A DNA stretch of 5,049 nt, from contig JANYCO010000002.1 in the NCBI GenBank assembly GCA_025360235.1, forward strand, positions 1-5,049. The letters are read 5' to 3'. Source of the stretch: Cytophagales bacterium (GTDB lineage: Bacteria; Bacteroidota; Bacteroidia; Cytophagales; Cytophagaceae). The notes below the pieces were generated by a model. It had not been told where the DNA came from. It worked only from the letters and a program-made list of their open reading frames with translations, and did no database searches. Every line of letters begins with the position of its first letter. The stretch's first letter is position 1. Shown one piece after another: positions 1-5,049 of the stretch. The position numbers and the translations under genes are program-made.

Positions 1-198
1 ATGATCTGTTTGAGCAATATACTCAATTAATTTTTGTACTAAGAAGGTTTTACCTGTTCCGGCATATCCTTTTAACAGGAATACTGGTCTTGCAGAATCT
101 TTGTCCTCAATAAACTTGTCAAGAATCCGGAATGCTTTTTCCTGCCCTGGAGTAGGGCTGAAAGCAAATTTTTTACGTATAATTTCCGAAGGCGACAA
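1..198 (-). CDS. RecD/UvrD-like superfamily 1 DNA helicase, N-terminal part (runs off left edge)
   Basis: Only the first 66 codons are in the window. Read on the minus strand, the frame contains a Walker A P-loop, GYAGTGKT, at about residues 44-51 (bases 69-46). It is preceded by the segment FSPTPGQEKAFRILDKFI, a Q-motif-like 'T-x-x-Q' region typical of RecD-like superfamily 1 ATP-dependent DNA helicases. This family uses ATP to unwind DNA, and Bacteroidota commonly carry a short stand-alone member. The frame is open from base 252 down to base 1 and has no ATG or GTG. The best start is TTG at 198-196, giving (M)SPSEIIRKKF, which places the Q-motif about 17 residues from the N-terminus as expected for the family. 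It is divergent from the Nudix gene. The family call rests on the P-loop and Q-motif context, since motifs II-VI lie outside. Confidence in coding is high; confidence in the exact start is moderate. Confidence 0.8.
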   Translation of the reverse strand, partial: MSPSEIIRKKFAFSPTPGQEKAFRILDKFIEDKDSARPVFLLKGYAGTGKTFLVQKLIEYIAQTDH

Positions 199-241
199 AA
201 GAACAGTATTTAAACTAATTTTGTACGAAGTTAGGTAGATA

Positions 242-276
242 ATTGTTAATTGTTAATGATTAATTGTTAATTGTTA
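242..276. repeat. Five tandem copies of a heptamer, ATTGTTA
   Basis: Units lie at 242-248, 249-255, 256-262, 263-269 and 270-276. Four are exactly ATTGTTA and the middle one is ATGATTA. The array sits in the 119-base divergent spacer between the helicase and Nudix genes, with no gene of its own. From general knowledge, short heptamer arrays of this 'TTAATTG' type recur in intergenic DNA of many Bacteroidota. Here it could change the spacing of divergent promoters by gaining or losing units, but that is inference. It also introduces the stop codons (TAA at 255-253 and 276-274 on the minus strand) that bound the helicase frame. Confidence 0.85.
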
Positions 277-317
277 ACTGACTTTCCTACATTAGACTTT
301 AAACATTGAACTATAGA

Positions 318-812
318 ATGACACAGAAAGAAGAAGTGGAGAATTTGTATGGCAATAGGGTACGTGTAAGGGTCTGTGGAATCTGTTTGGAGGAGAATAG
401 AATATTACTTATTAACCATAAAGGAGTAGGAGAGAAGGAAAGTTTGTGGGCTCCGCCAGGAGGAGGGACCAATTTTGGAGAATCGGCGGAAGAAACACTG
501 ATAAGAGAATATAAGGAGGAGACCGGACTGGATATCCTCGTAAAAGAATTTCTTTTTGTAAACGAATACCTTAGTCTTCCGCTGCATTCCATTGAGTTGT
601 TTTTCTATGTGGAAATTATAGGTGGTAAAATGGCAAAAGGTTCTGATCCTGAAATGAAAGCTGACAGACAGATTATTCAGGAACTTCGGTATTGGGATTT
701 CAATCAAATCGCAAAAGAGGATCCTTTGTATTTTCATTCGGTTTTGAGGGATCGCCAAAGTTCGGATGAAATTCTTACTATGTCAGGGTATTTTAGAAAT
801 ACAAAACCGTAG
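318..812 (+). CDS. Nudix hydrolase (MutT-like)
   Basis: This is a 164-residue cytoplasmic protein with a complete Nudix box at residues 49-71. It fits GX5EX7REUXEEXGU exactly: G49, E55, then R63-E64 and E67-E68 as metal-binding glutamates, G70 and L71. The box is preceded by WAPPGGG, the usual loop-strand entry. Nudix enzymes hydrolyse a nucleoside diphosphate linked to another group (X) using Mg2+; the substrate here cannot be read from sequence. The length is typical for a single-domain member. The C-terminal part (ELRYWDFNQI and after) is the usual final strand and helix. I prefer ATG at 318 (MTQKEEVENLYG) over TTG at 306, which would add only four residues. The next gene on the same strand is a DUF3822 protein after a 182-base spacer. 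From memory, Nudix, DUF3822, coaD and rsmD genes often cluster in Bacteroidota; the latter two are not in this window. Confidence 0.93.
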   Translation: MTQKEEVENLYGNRVRVRVCGICLEENRILLINHKGVGEKESLWAPPGGGTNFGESAEETLIREYKEETGLDILVKEFLFVNEYLSLPLHSIELFFYVEIIGGKMAKGSDPEMKADRQIIQELRYWDFNQIAKEDPLYFHSVLRDRQSSDEILTMSGYFRNTKP

Positions 813-814
813 TC

Positions 815-823
815 TGTGGATAA
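815..823 (-). promoter_or_regulatory. DnaA box, perfect consensus
   Basis: The plus strand reads TGTGGATAA, the exact reverse complement of the TTATCCACA consensus bound by domain IV of DnaA. It begins two bases after the Nudix stop codon. By simple arithmetic an exact nine-base match, counting both strands at equal base use, is expected about once in 130 kb. A second identical copy 140 bases away is therefore notable. Confidence 0.6.
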
Positions 824-839
824 AAAAAGCAGTTTTTTT
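822..839 (+). terminator. Weak A7/T7 hairpin after the Nudix gene
   Basis: Seven A residues (822-828), a four-base GCAG loop and seven T residues (833-839) could form an AU-only hairpin ending in a U-tract about ten bases past the Nudix stop. A stem with no GC pair is weak as an intrinsic terminator. The same bases may simply be part of the AT-rich DnaA-box region. Low confidence. Confidence 0.25.
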
Positions 840-954
840 GGTTAATAATGAATTTATGCAATTTTTATTTGCTAATCTTGTGAAAATTATGGTAATTAAC
901 TTCAAATTATTATAATTGGAAGATTTAAAGCTTCAAAAGGATAAAACAAATAAT

Positions 955-963
955 TGTGGATAA
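955..963 (-). promoter_or_regulatory. DnaA box, perfect consensus
   Basis: This is the second exact TGTGGATAA, in the same orientation as the box at 815-823 and separated from it by an AT-rich stretch. It lies about 30 bases upstream of the DUF3822 start codon, where bound DnaA could also affect transcription of that gene. Confidence 0.6.
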
Positions 964-965
964 AC

Positions 966-974
966 TGTGAATAG
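966..974 (-). promoter_or_regulatory. Degenerate DnaA box
   Basis: TGTGAATAG matches TGTGGATAA at seven of nine positions. It starts exactly 11 bases after the start of the perfect box at 955, about one helical turn, so both would face the same side of the DNA. That phasing, more than the match itself, supports it. Confidence 0.35.
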
Positions 975-994
975 ACTGTCAACTCCCTGTTAAT

Positions 995-1879
995 ATGTCA
1001 GAAAAACTTCATTACAGACTCAATAAACGAATCAAAGATGACACCTTTGATGTAGAAAAACTTGCCGATTATAATCTGTTCATACAAGTAAGTAATAGTT
1101 TGTTTCGGATTTGTATTACTGATACAGAAAGAAACCGTTGTTTGTTGTTGGAAGATTACAAAATGGAGGCGATTAGTTTTCCTGAACAACTTATCAAACA
1201 ATTGGAGCTCATCTATGACGATCACCATGTATTGAAGGCGGGTTATTGGAAGTCCATAAAACTTGCTATTAAGGGAATGAATTTTTCGCTTATCCCTAAT
1301 TCTCTTTTTGATAAAAATTATTTAAAAGAATACCTTTCTCTGAATTGCACTTTGAATTCAGAAATGGAAGAGGGGTTCTATTTCTACAATCAAAAGAGTA
1401 CGGATGCTGTAAATATTTTTTCTGCAGATAAAAAAATTATCAATTGGTTTACGAAAATGTACCCTTCTAAACATGTTCAGGTGGTACATCATACAGCCCC
1501 TCTAATTGAAGGGATCATGATCAACAACAACCGTGAAGAGCGGAATATGTATTTACATGTAGAGCAAAATTATCTTACAATTCTTGTAAAAAACCAGAAG
1601 ACCTTAGAGTTTTGCAATACTTTTTATTTCAGTACAGCCGATGATTTTATTTATTACGTCATGTTTGTTTTCGATCAACTTAATCTGAGCCAGGAGCAAA
1701 CATTTGTAACCGTTTGGGGAGAGGTTACTCCTGATTCTTTAGTTTATAACAAACTCTTAAAATACATCAGGGAAGTTTCTTTTGGGGAAAAACCTAGTTC
1801 AATGAAATTTGGCTACTGGTTTGATGAAGTACAAGATCATAATTTTTTCGATTTGTACTCGATGCACCTTTGCGACTAG
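995..1879 (+). CDS. DUF3822 family protein
   Basis: The product is 294 residues with no signal peptide and no membrane segment, so it is predicted to be cytoplasmic. I recognise it as a DUF3822-type protein, a family largely confined to Bacteroidota, from its pattern: an N-terminal strand-rich part (YNLFIQVSNSLFRICITD), a central 'FSLIPNSLFD...YLSLN' segment at about residues 92-115, and a C-terminal strand and helix region with 'NTFYFSTADDFIYYVMFVFDQL'. The fold is thought to resemble actin-like ATPases (ASKHA, PilM/GspL type), with the 'SLIPNSLF' segment matching the usual entry to the second half. The biochemical role is unknown to me. ATG at 995 is the natural start, just after the DnaA-box spacer. 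In other Bacteroidota it is often near rsmD (as I recall), but the next gene here is a membrane protein. The family call is moderately sure; the function is not assigned. Confidence 0.8.
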   Translation: MSEKLHYRLNKRIKDDTFDVEKLADYNLFIQVSNSLFRICITDTERNRCLLLEDYKMEAISFPEQLIKQLELIYDDHHVLKAGYWKSIKLAIKGMNFSLIPNSLFDKNYLKEYLSLNCTLNSEMEEGFYFYNQKSTDAVNIFSADKKIINWFTKMYPSKHVQVVHHTAPLIEGIMINNNREERNMYLHVEQNYLTILVKNQKTLEFCNTFYFSTADDFIYYVMFVFDQLNLSQEQTFVTVWGEVTPDSLVYNKLLKYIREVSFGEKPSSMKFGYWFDEVQDHNFFDLYSMHLCD

Positions 1880-1883
1880 GATC

Positions 1884-1920
1884 GCGGATTTGACGGATTT
1901 TTGGATTGCACAGATTTTTT
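1884..1920. repeat. Short degenerate GGATT repeat array
   Basis: Right after the DUF3822 stop codon, GGATT occurs at 1886-1890, 1895-1899 and 1903-1907. A variant, AGATT, follows at 1912-1916 and leads into a T run. Spacing is 8-9 bases, with connecting motifs such as CGCGGATTT and CACAGATTTTTT. Intergenic strings of this 'CGCGGATT...CACAGATTTTT' type are, from general knowledge, widespread in Bacteroidota genomes. Their function is unknown to me. The remainder of the spacer up to 1984 is AT-rich without another recognisable element. Confidence 0.6.
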
Positions 1921-1984
1921 GTAATTTCTATTGTTTTAATATTCTCCAAATTTTGTATATTGAATTAGTAAAATTAGCTTTATT

Positions 1985-2599
1985 ATGAAATTAGAAAAGA
2001 TTATTATTAGCATTGCTTTGTTGGGGATCCTTATGAAATTTTTTCATATTCCCTTTGCTGGACCTATACTTGTGGTGTCTTTGGGAACTTTAGCATTATT
2101 ATATTTCCCATTGGGTTTTTATATATTGAGAAATGAAGGAGCAAATAAAAAATCTGGATTGCTGAATGTTGCAGGACTACTTTTTGCCATTATTGTTATT
2201 GGTATTTTATACAAATTGATGTACTGGCCTTTTGCTGGTCAGATGCTTTTGTCAGGGGTTTTTGGTCTTGTAATATTATTTGCAGTACTACTTTTTATTC
2301 AGAAATTCAGTCCTTCATCAGGAATAGAAAAAGAGGAAAATTTACATTACAAAAATGCATTATTAGAAGAGGAAAAAACAGAAGATAATGGTGATCTCAA
2401 TAAAAATTTATTAATAAGAACGACTATTTATTTATCGTTAGGGGTATTATTTTTTTTCACAACCAATGCTATGCTTATCAAAATCCAACACAGAGACGAT
2501 CCGGAAATGGCAAGATTAAAGATTCAATGGTTTGAAAATCCTAATAATCCAGAATACAAAAAACTTTTTGATGATTATAGAAGAGAAAATGGGTATTGA
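1985..2599 (+). CDS. GldL-like repeat membrane protein, function unknown
   Basis: This is a 204-residue inner-membrane protein with about five hydrophobic segments (roughly 6-17, 27-48, 60-78, 84-105, 146-167). Between helices 1-2 and 3-4 the same motif recurs: G14-ILMKFFHIPFAG-26 and G73-ILYKLMYWPFAG-85. Each has a lysine at the membrane edge and a P-F-A-G turn before the next helix. The motif resembles the 'K-I-x-H-W-P-G-A' turn in the N-terminal helical hairpin of GldL, part of the Bacteroidota gliding/type IX secretion motor. It lacks GldL's long cytoplasmic tail and there is no gldM or gldK neighbour, so I do not call it GldL. After a charged, glutamate-rich linker (about 114-140), helix 5 ends in LIKIQHRDDPE, a possible partial third copy. 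The C-terminal tail (about 175-204) is hydrophilic. It is convergent with the operon on the right. The function is unknown. Confidence 0.85.
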   Translation: MKLEKIIISIALLGILMKFFHIPFAGPILVVSLGTLALLYFPLGFYILRNEGANKKSGLLNVAGLLFAIIVIGILYKLMYWPFAGQMLLSGVFGLVILFAVLLFIQKFSPSSGIEKEENLHYKNALLEEEKTEDNGDLNKNLLIRTTIYLSLGVLFFFTTNAMLIKIQHRDDPEMARLKIQWFENPNNPEYKKLFDDYRRENGY

Positions 2600-2615
2600 A
2601 TTCTAACAATTCAAT
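2595..2615. terminator. Inverted repeat between convergent genes, possible weak bidirectional terminator
   Basis: ATTGAATT at 2595-2602 and AATTCAAT at 2608-2615 form a perfect 8-bp stem with a 5-base CTAAC loop. The repeat overlaps the stop codon (2597-2599) of the membrane-protein gene and lies 30 bases past the end of the minus-strand operon, which fits a shared terminator. The stem has one GC pair and no strong U-tract follows on either strand, so activity is uncertain. Confidence 0.35.
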
Positions 2616-2645
2616 TATATTAACAGGAAACAAGAGTTGCAATTT

Positions 2646-3665
2646 TTATCTAAAAAAATATTTCTGAAAATTTAAATAGATCAATGGATAATCATGTAGG
2701 TAGGATCTGCTGTACACCGGCATAGCTATTCCGATGTCTATTCGGTTGGAGGAATTGAAAATGAATTGAACAGTTGTTCTTAGTTCGGAATACTTGTTAG
2801 CGACAAGCCCATTGTAGGTGTATAGAGTGCTTGGGAGGCCAATATTTTTTAAAAATGCATAATAATAAGGAGCTCCATTGTAAGTGATTTGTGCAGCAGT
2901 ATAATCTTTATTTATAAATTCTGCATATAAATTTATATTCACATCCTTATAGGTATCGTATTTTTTTGGATAAAGTCTGTAACCAAAAGATACGTTATAC
3001 ATTGTTACATCTCCTGATTGAAATTTCAGCGTTCGGTATTTATCATGTTGTTTATAGGGTTCACTTTTTATAAATCCCCAGGTTACTGAAGTTGCAAATC
3101 GTTTGTACAATCTTGTAAATATCAGACCTCCTCCGTATCCCGAGTTGTCGGTCATCAGGCTGGATTCGCCTTCGGTATGTGCAACAAAAGATTTAGTGGC
3201 TTCAGCATAGGCAGCAATACGAAGGTGTCTTTGTTCTCCGTCAAAATTTATTAATCTGTATTTAGCATAAAAATGAAATCCTTCTAATAGGAAGGGGTTT
3301 ACGCGGTAACTTATTTTGTGATGGTTTACTATATAATTGGTTAGATTAGTTGGAATCCTTCTGAAATGGTGATTGGATGCACCAACCATAGTCATCACCG
3401 TTAGGTTTTTCGTAAGCCCGTACATAAGCCTGAATCCAAAAAAATACCTAGAGCGATTATTAAGGTCTTTGTAGGATTCATTGATTTGCCTGTAGCCTAA
3501 AACTTTTTTAGGCATAGTACTGGCGGGTTCTGTATTGGGAAACAATTCCTGAGAAAAGGAACTGCTGGTATAAAAAAAAGAAAGGAGGAATACTAATGGC
3601 GTAATAAAGTTACGCAGTATACCTTCTCTTTTTTTCCATTCCTTTTGGAGTCCTCTTTTATCCAT
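2646..3665 (-). CDS. Outer-membrane beta-barrel protein paired with an HMA protein
   Basis: The product has 339 residues. A signal peptide is evident: a basic N-region, a hydrophobic core at about residues 20-33, and likely cleavage after SSSFS-38, before QE. The mature part is rich in alternating aromatic/polar strands separated by charged turns (for example RYFFGFRLMYGLT, FHFYAKYRLINF, VNINLYAEFIN). It ends in a strand with a terminal aromatic cluster, NFQKYFFR, as in barrels inserted by the Bam machinery. I see no plug domain, TonB box or SusD partner, so it is a small barrel rather than a TonB receptor. It is the last gene of the operon. Its ATG at 3665 lies inside the HMA gene, overlapping it by 73 bases. 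No later ATG precedes the signal core, so this start is preferred although the N-region is long. Co-expression with the HMA protein suggests a role in metal passage or sensing at the outer membrane, which is inference. Confidence 0.85.
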   Translation of the reverse strand: MDKRGLQKEWKKREGILRNFITPLVFLLSFFYTSSSFSQELFPNTEPASTMPKKVLGYRQINESYKDLNNRSRYFFGFRLMYGLTKNLTVMTMVGASNHHFRRIPTNLTNYIVNHHKISYRVNPFLLEGFHFYAKYRLINFDGEQRHLRIAAYAEATKSFVAHTEGESSLMTDNSGYGGGLIFTRLYKRFATSVTWGFIKSEPYKQHDKYRTLKFQSGDVTMYNVSFGYRLYPKKYDTYKDVNINLYAEFINKDYTAAQITYNGAPYYYAFLKNIGLPSTLYTYNGLVANKYSELRTTVQFIFNSSNRIDIGIAMPVYSRSYLHDYPLIYLNFQKYFFR

Positions 3666-4174
3666 CGTTGCCAGCGGGTATAGGTTTTTTTTGAGCTTAA
3701 TTTTTGATTTAATAACACAAGGGTAATAGGTCCCGTTATAGTATCTGGATTTACATCCATAAAATGAAATTCGTTATCTCCATCATTAAAGATAGAATAA
3801 TTATCTATTGAAATTTTGGGAAAATTAAACTCAGCATTTATGTAACGAACAGAAAATCCTGCATCAAGAATTTTGTCTGCTATTTTGTGAATAGAGACGG
3901 GCTTATTTTTTCTAAAAGAAATTTTAGCGGTACTCGTGTTTAAGTCCATTTTCATTTCTGCCACAAAATCCAATTGCAGGATTGACTTCTCGACACCTAA
4001 TGCACACATAGAACATGTGAATCCATCAATAGCTACTTCTGCGGAAACGAATTGAGCTTGCAGATTAGAAAAGCCATAAGTGTAAAGAAAAAATAGAGTT
4101 GTAGGAAGATATTTTAAAGGAATAAAACACCTGTTAGGAATTATCTTTTGGATATAGGATTGATTATTCCTCAT
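3593..4174 (-). CDS. Secreted heavy-metal-associated (HMA) domain protein
   Basis: The product is 193 residues from ATG 4174. An N-terminal basic stretch and a hydrophobic core (about 22-35) end at NLQA-40 before QF, a plausible signal-peptidase site, so the protein is probably periplasmic. Residues 42-108 form an HMA fold, with the metal-binding loop GFTCSMC (C54 and C57), helix ALGVEKSIL, then MDLNTSTAKISF and a second helix IHKIADKILDAGFSV. HMA domains bind Cu(I) or similar soft metals through the two cysteines. The C-terminal 80 residues are not HMA; they contain GPITLVLLNQ and end in YCVTLLRH, a tail I recall from Bacteroidota relatives, so the end is probably real. The frame opens further upstream to an ATG at 4264, but that start lies deep in the amidase gene and would put 30 charged residues before the signal. 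ATG 4174 overlaps the amidase gene by only 11 bases. It is third in the operon. Confidence 0.88.
   Translation of the reverse strand: MRNNQSYIQKIIPNRCFIPLKYLPTTLFFLYTYGFSNLQAQFVSAEVAIDGFTCSMCALGVEKSILQLDFVAEMKMDLNTSTAKISFRKNKPVSIHKIADKILDAGFSVRYINAEFNFPKISIDNYSIFNDGDNEFHFMDVNPDTITGPITLVLLNQKLSSKKTYTRWQRWIKEDSKRNGKKEKVYCVTLLRH
3629..3635 (-). other. A7 slippery heptamer inside the HMA/barrel overlap
   Basis: On the coding strand the HMA gene reads GGA-AAA-AAA-GAG, giving an A-AAA-AAA heptamer in the phase required for -1 slippage. The -1 frame from this point is exactly the barrel frame, so slippage would fuse the HMA protein to the barrel product. No stimulating stem-loop or internal Shine-Dalgarno was identified. 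It may equally be a chance lysine-rich stretch. Confidence 0.3.
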
Positions 4175-4943
4175 CCTCCATATCTCTCTTATAATCCTCA
4201 ATGGCGGTGTAGATTCCCCATGCAGTATCAATTCTGCCTTTTTCTTTTTTGAGATAATTGGCATCGGTAGTGTCTGTTAGGAAACCTGTTTCGACCAATA
4301 CACTTGGCATTGAGGTTTTCCATAAAACTAAAAATCCAGCTTGTTTTACACCACGGCTATGGCGTTTATTGGTGTCTTCAAATTCCTGCTCGATTTTAGC
4401 AGCCAGCTTAGTACTGTTTGCCATGAAAGCACTCTGGTAAAGGGAAAATAAAATATAAGACTGAGGTGATTTAGGATCGAAGCCATCGTACTTTTTAGTG
4501 TGGTCATGTTCCATCAGAATAGAAGAATTTTCACGTTTAGCTATTTCTAAGTTTTGTTCACTTTTGTGAAGTCCCATACAAAAAGTCTCGGTACCGTATA
4601 GTCCTGATGGACCAGAGTTGACATGAATAGAAATAAATAAATCCGCATTATTCCGATTTGCAATGGCGGCTCTTTCATGAAGTTCAATAAATACATCAGA
4701 TTTGCGAGTGTATATTATTTTTACATCACTCATGTTTTGTTTAATGAATTCTCCCAGTTTTAATGCTACGTCCAGTGCGATGTCTTTCTCTTTAGATCCA
4801 AAGCCGTTGCAGCCCGGGTCTTTGCCGCCATGTCCTGCATCAATAACGATTGTTTTTAACTTAAAGCTTTTCGGTTCTAATCGCTGGAACGAAGACATTA
4901 GAAAGAATAAACAAATCAATATGGAAAATCCAATTTTTCTCAT
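4164..4943 (-). CDS. N-acetylmuramoyl-L-alanine amidase (Amidase_3 family)
   Basis: This is a 259-residue secreted zinc amidase that cuts the bond between N-acetylmuramic acid and L-alanine in peptidoglycan, freeing stem peptides during wall turnover or daughter-cell separation. A signal peptide spans about residues 1-20 (MRK, then a hydrophobic core ILICLFFLM). The catalytic fold starts at IVIDAGHGGKDPG with zinc ligand H38, followed by E52 in KEKDIAL and H107 in LFISIHVNS. The catalytic glutamate is E218 in SVLVETGFLTD. All four key residues are present. A segment between about residues 120 and 195 (RENSSIL...YDGFDPKSPQSYILFSL) is an insertion typical of Bacteroidota amidases, possibly a gating region. 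No SH3, LysM or AMIN domain is present. The start at 4943 is one base after the stop of the upstream gene, and the end overlaps the HMA gene by 11 bases. The family assignment is firm. Confidence 0.95.
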   Translation of the reverse strand: MRKIGFSILICLFFLMSSFQRLEPKSFKLKTIVIDAGHGGKDPGCNGFGSKEKDIALDVALKLGEFIKQNMSDVKIIYTRKSDVFIELHERAAIANRNNADLFISIHVNSGPSGLYGTETFCMGLHKSEQNLEIAKRENSSILMEHDHTKKYDGFDPKSPQSYILFSLYQSAFMANSTKLAAKIEQEFEDTNKRHSRGVKQAGFLVLWKTSMPSVLVETGFLTDTTDANYLKKEKGRIDTAWGIYTAIEDYKRDMEDEE

Positions 4944-4944
4944 G

Positions 4945-5049
4945 TTATTTAGTTATTGCTGCTTCTAATTTTTCAATGGTGAAAGTACTGTTGTCAAATT
5001 CTGCAATTGTATTTCCATTGCATAGGAAGGTTACTTTTGGAGGTGAAGG
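4945..5049 (-). CDS. C-terminal end of an unidentified protein, possibly thioredoxin-like (runs off right edge)
   Basis: The last 34 codons of a minus-strand gene end in TAA at 4947-4945. The residues begin PSPPKVTFLCNGNTIAEF and end FTIEKLEAAITK. The pattern of proline followed by a hydrophobic strand, an N-G turn, another strand and a final amphipathic helix resembles the end of a thioredoxin fold (cis-proline, strand 4, strand 5, last helix). It is too short to assign, and the active-site motif would lie outside the window. The stop codon is one base from the amidase start, which makes this the first visible gene of the operon. Coding status is well supported by frame, base usage and spacing; the family is a guess. 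Confidence 0.7.
   Translation of the reverse strand, partial: PSPPKVTFLCNGNTIAEFDNSTFTIEKLEAAITK

Larger units (their letters stand above)
813..994. other. AT-rich spacer with DnaA boxes: candidate replication origin or DnaA-regulated region
   Basis: The 182 bases between the Nudix and DUF3822 genes contain no open frame of note and are about 24% GC by hand count (about 19% in the centre, 821-950). A perfect consensus DnaA box in the same orientation sits near each end (815-823 and 955-963). The second is followed 11 bases later by a degenerate copy (966-974). A low-GC core flanked by DnaA boxes is the architecture expected of a chromosomal oriC with an unwinding element. A DnaA-regulated promoter for the DUF3822 gene would be the simpler alternative. 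No dnaA or dnaN gene is visible, but in Bacteroidota the origin is not always beside dnaA. This is an inference from motif content only. Confidence 0.4.

Noticed and set aside
242..276. Heptamer array as a CRISPR
   Set aside because: Units are 7 bases and directly abutting with no spacers.
311..758. Two minus-strand open frames opposite the Nudix gene (311-592 and 405-758)
   Set aside because: They lie wholly antisense to a gene with a complete Nudix box and their translations show no recognisable domain.
879..887. TGTGAAAAT as a further DnaA box
   Set aside because: It differs from the consensus at several positions and such AT-rich near-matches are common by chance in this region.
998..1228. 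Minus-strand open frame opposite the DUF3822 gene
   Set aside because: Antisense shadow of a well-supported gene, with low-complexity composition and no domain.
1985..2599. Calling the membrane protein GldL
   Set aside because: It has duplicated hairpins, lacks the long cytoplasmic tail, and has no gldK, gldM or gldN neighbours.
4175..4264. Longer start for the HMA gene at ATG 4264
   Set aside because: It would add 30 charged residues before the signal peptide and overlap the amidase by about 100 bases; ATG 4174 gives a normal exported protein and an 11-base overlap.
4258..4440. Plus-strand open frame opposite the amidase
   Set aside because: It is the reverse of the conserved catalytic-glutamate region of the amidase; no independent coding sign.
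4702..4968. Plus-strand open frame opposite the amidase N-terminus
   Set aside because: Antisense to the zinc-binding motif and to the amidase start; the translation has no domain and the strand runs against the operon.

Overview
The window looks like the chromosome of a low-GC member of the Bacteroidota. The support is the gene content (a DUF3822-type protein, a GldL-like membrane protein, a paired HMA protein and outer-membrane barrel, and a Bacteroidota-style Amidase_3), AT-rich spacers without clear Shine-Dalgarno sequences, and short intergenic repeats of a kind common in that phylum. The exact class or order cannot be fixed from this sequence. No mobile element, tRNA, rRNA or CRISPR array was seen.

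Left part (1-1879): the N-terminus of a RecD/UvrD-like superfamily 1 DNA helicase runs leftward off the edge. It has no ATG start and seems to begin at TTG. Divergent from it is a complete Nudix hydrolase (318-812), followed by a DUF3822-family actin-fold protein (995-1879). The divergent spacer carries five tandem copies of a heptamer (ATTGTTA). The 182-base spacer between the Nudix gene and the DUF3822 gene is about 24% GC. It has a perfect DnaA box (TGTGGATAA) near each end, and the second is followed one helical turn later by a degenerate box. This is the most interesting non-coding signal and could be a replication origin or a DnaA-regulated site.

Middle (1880-2645): a short degenerate GGATT repeat is followed by a five-helix membrane protein. 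It is built from an internally duplicated unit (K-x-x-x-x-P-F-A-G) that resembles the N-terminal hairpin of the gliding protein GldL. A perfect 8-bp inverted repeat overlaps its stop codon, in the gap between convergent genes.

Right part (2646-5049): a compact minus-strand operon, read right to left. It consists of the C-terminal tail of an unidentified, possibly thioredoxin-like protein, a secreted zinc N-acetylmuramoyl-L-alanine amidase, a secreted heavy-metal-associated (HMA) CxxC protein, and an outer-membrane beta-barrel protein. Successive junctions are a 1-nt gap, an 11-nt overlap and a 73-nt overlap, so the genes are very probably co-transcribed. All the complete products carry export signals. 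The HMA protein and the barrel plausibly form an envelope metal-handling (copper-like) pair, with a cell-wall amidase made alongside them. The function of the pair is inference.
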